Shown one piece after another: positions 4,859 through 5,078 of a DNA stretch of 5,078 nt; positions within the stretch are counted from its first letter, which is position 1, and the number at the start of each line of letters is the position of its first letter. The notes below the pieces were generated by a model that worked only from the letters and a program-made list of their open reading frames with translations, was not told the DNA's origin and ran no database searches. Source of the stretch: a bacterium (GTDB lineage: Bacteria > Patescibacteriota > Minisyncoccia > Phycocordibacterales > UBA6065). The stretch spans positions 1 to 5,078 of the forward strand of contig JAUSGU010000034.1 of NCBI GenBank assembly GCA_030648825.1. The letters run 5' to 3'. Position numbers and translations under genes: made by a program.

Positions 4859-5011
4859 TTATTTAATTATCCTCACCACCCCCTTATCTGCATCCACCTC
4901 TACCATATCACCGTTTTTGAGGACTTTTGTGGCAATTTCCGTACCAATAATGCAAGGAGTATCGAGTTCGCGGACAATTAGCGTCAAATCTCGTGAGACC
5001 TTTGAAATTTC
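4859..5011 (-). pseudogene. C-terminal remnant of a PEP-utilising enzyme (mobile domain)
   Basis: On the minus strand, 50 open codons end at TAA (4861-4859). They include RELDTPCIIGTEIATKVLKN, then GDMVEVDADKGVVRIIK. This closely follows the end of the swivelling domain of PEP synthase, pyruvate phosphate dikinase and related enzymes ('[36 protein letters not shown]'). That domain normally contains a catalytic histidine in 'SHAAIV' just upstream. Here the equivalent place reads SRDLTLIVREL, without the histidine. A TCT-CAC (Ser-His) in a neighbouring frame at about 4999-4994 hints at a frameshift, and a TGA closes the frame at 5014-5012. There is no start codon for the fragment, and the rest of the enzyme (700 residues or more) is missing. 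It is therefore a decayed gene end, not a working enzyme. Confidence 0.75.
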
Positions 5012-5025
5012 TCACTAGTTCCATA

Positions 5026-5043
5026 ATCATTTTATGATATACT
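5026..5043 (+). promoter_or_regulatory. extended -10 promoter and overlapping dyad for the gene at 5050
   Basis: TGA followed by TATACT (5038-5043) forms an extended -10 element. The A of ATG at 5050 is exactly at the expected +1, so the mRNA would be leaderless. The inverted repeat ATCAT-TTT-ATGAT (5026-5038) overlaps the extended element and could be an operator. No clear -35 is seen. Confidence 0.5.
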
Positions 5044-5049
5044 TTCCCC

Positions 5050-5078
5050 ATGAAAAAAACAATCACAATTATAGTCAT
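5050..5078 (+). CDS. start of an exported or membrane protein, runs off the right edge
   Basis: An ATG at 5050 opens a frame that is still open at the window end. It reads MKKTITIIV plus two bases. Two lysines followed by a hydrophobic run is the typical beginning of a signal peptide or membrane anchor. There is no Shine-Dalgarno sequence (TTTCCCC precedes the ATG), but an extended -10 sits at the distance expected for leaderless transcription. Too short for a family call. Confidence 0.5.

Noticed and set aside
1..5078. CRISPR array, anti-phage system, toxin-antitoxin pair or integrated element
   Set aside because: No regularly spaced repeats, no paired small ORFs with known signatures and no intact integrase were found; only gene remnants are present.

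Overview
The window looks like a chromosomal segment of a small-genome bacterium, most probably a member of the Candidate Phyla Radiation (Patescibacteria, Parcubacteria-like). This is inference, from four things: compact AT-rich intergenic DNA, several genes whose start codon lies at or within a few bases of the predicted transcription start, RNA genes without an encoded CCA end, and a short ORF resembling the N-terminus of integrase-type transposases I associate with that group. No rRNA or species marker is present.

Layout. At 1-78 (minus) is the first part of a membrane protein gene that runs off the left edge. At 144-217 (minus) is a tRNA-Ile with anticodon UAU, an uncommon bacterial solution for reading AUA. 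At 304-699 (plus) is a degenerate Nudix-fold protein with its own terminator. It converges on ftsH at 786-2720 (minus), a full-length membrane AAA+ zinc protease. Divergent from ftsH, across a 49-bp gap, is smpB (2770-3213, plus). It is followed by a 92-bp GC-rich palindromic element (3216-3307) and the tmRNA gene ssrA (3327-3712) with a terminator. A near-consensus sigma-70 promoter (3752-3779) then drives a histidine-phosphatase-superfamily protein (3859-4533) that lacks the RHG catalytic motif. The remaining DNA up to 5049 is a graveyard: a transposase N-terminal remnant (4584-4736), a hairpin, and a remnant of the C-terminal swivelling domain of a PEP-utilising enzyme (4859-5011). A new gene starts at 5050 and leaves the window.

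The central theme is rescue of stalled ribosomes. SmpB and tmRNA release the ribosome and tag the unfinished protein, and FtsH is one of the proteases known to degrade SsrA-tagged proteins in other bacteria. All three lie within 3 kb. The tag read from this tmRNA ends in Tyr-Ala-Ile-Ala rather than the usual Leu-Ala-Ala. Inside smpB there are perfect -35 and -10 hexamers, 18 bp apart, that could give tmRNA its own promoter. The most unusual items are the tRNA-Ile(UAU), the cloverleaf-like palindrome between smpB and tmRNA, the repeated leaderless-promoter pattern, and the two small proteins (Nudix-like and phosphatase-like) that both appear to have lost their catalytic motif.
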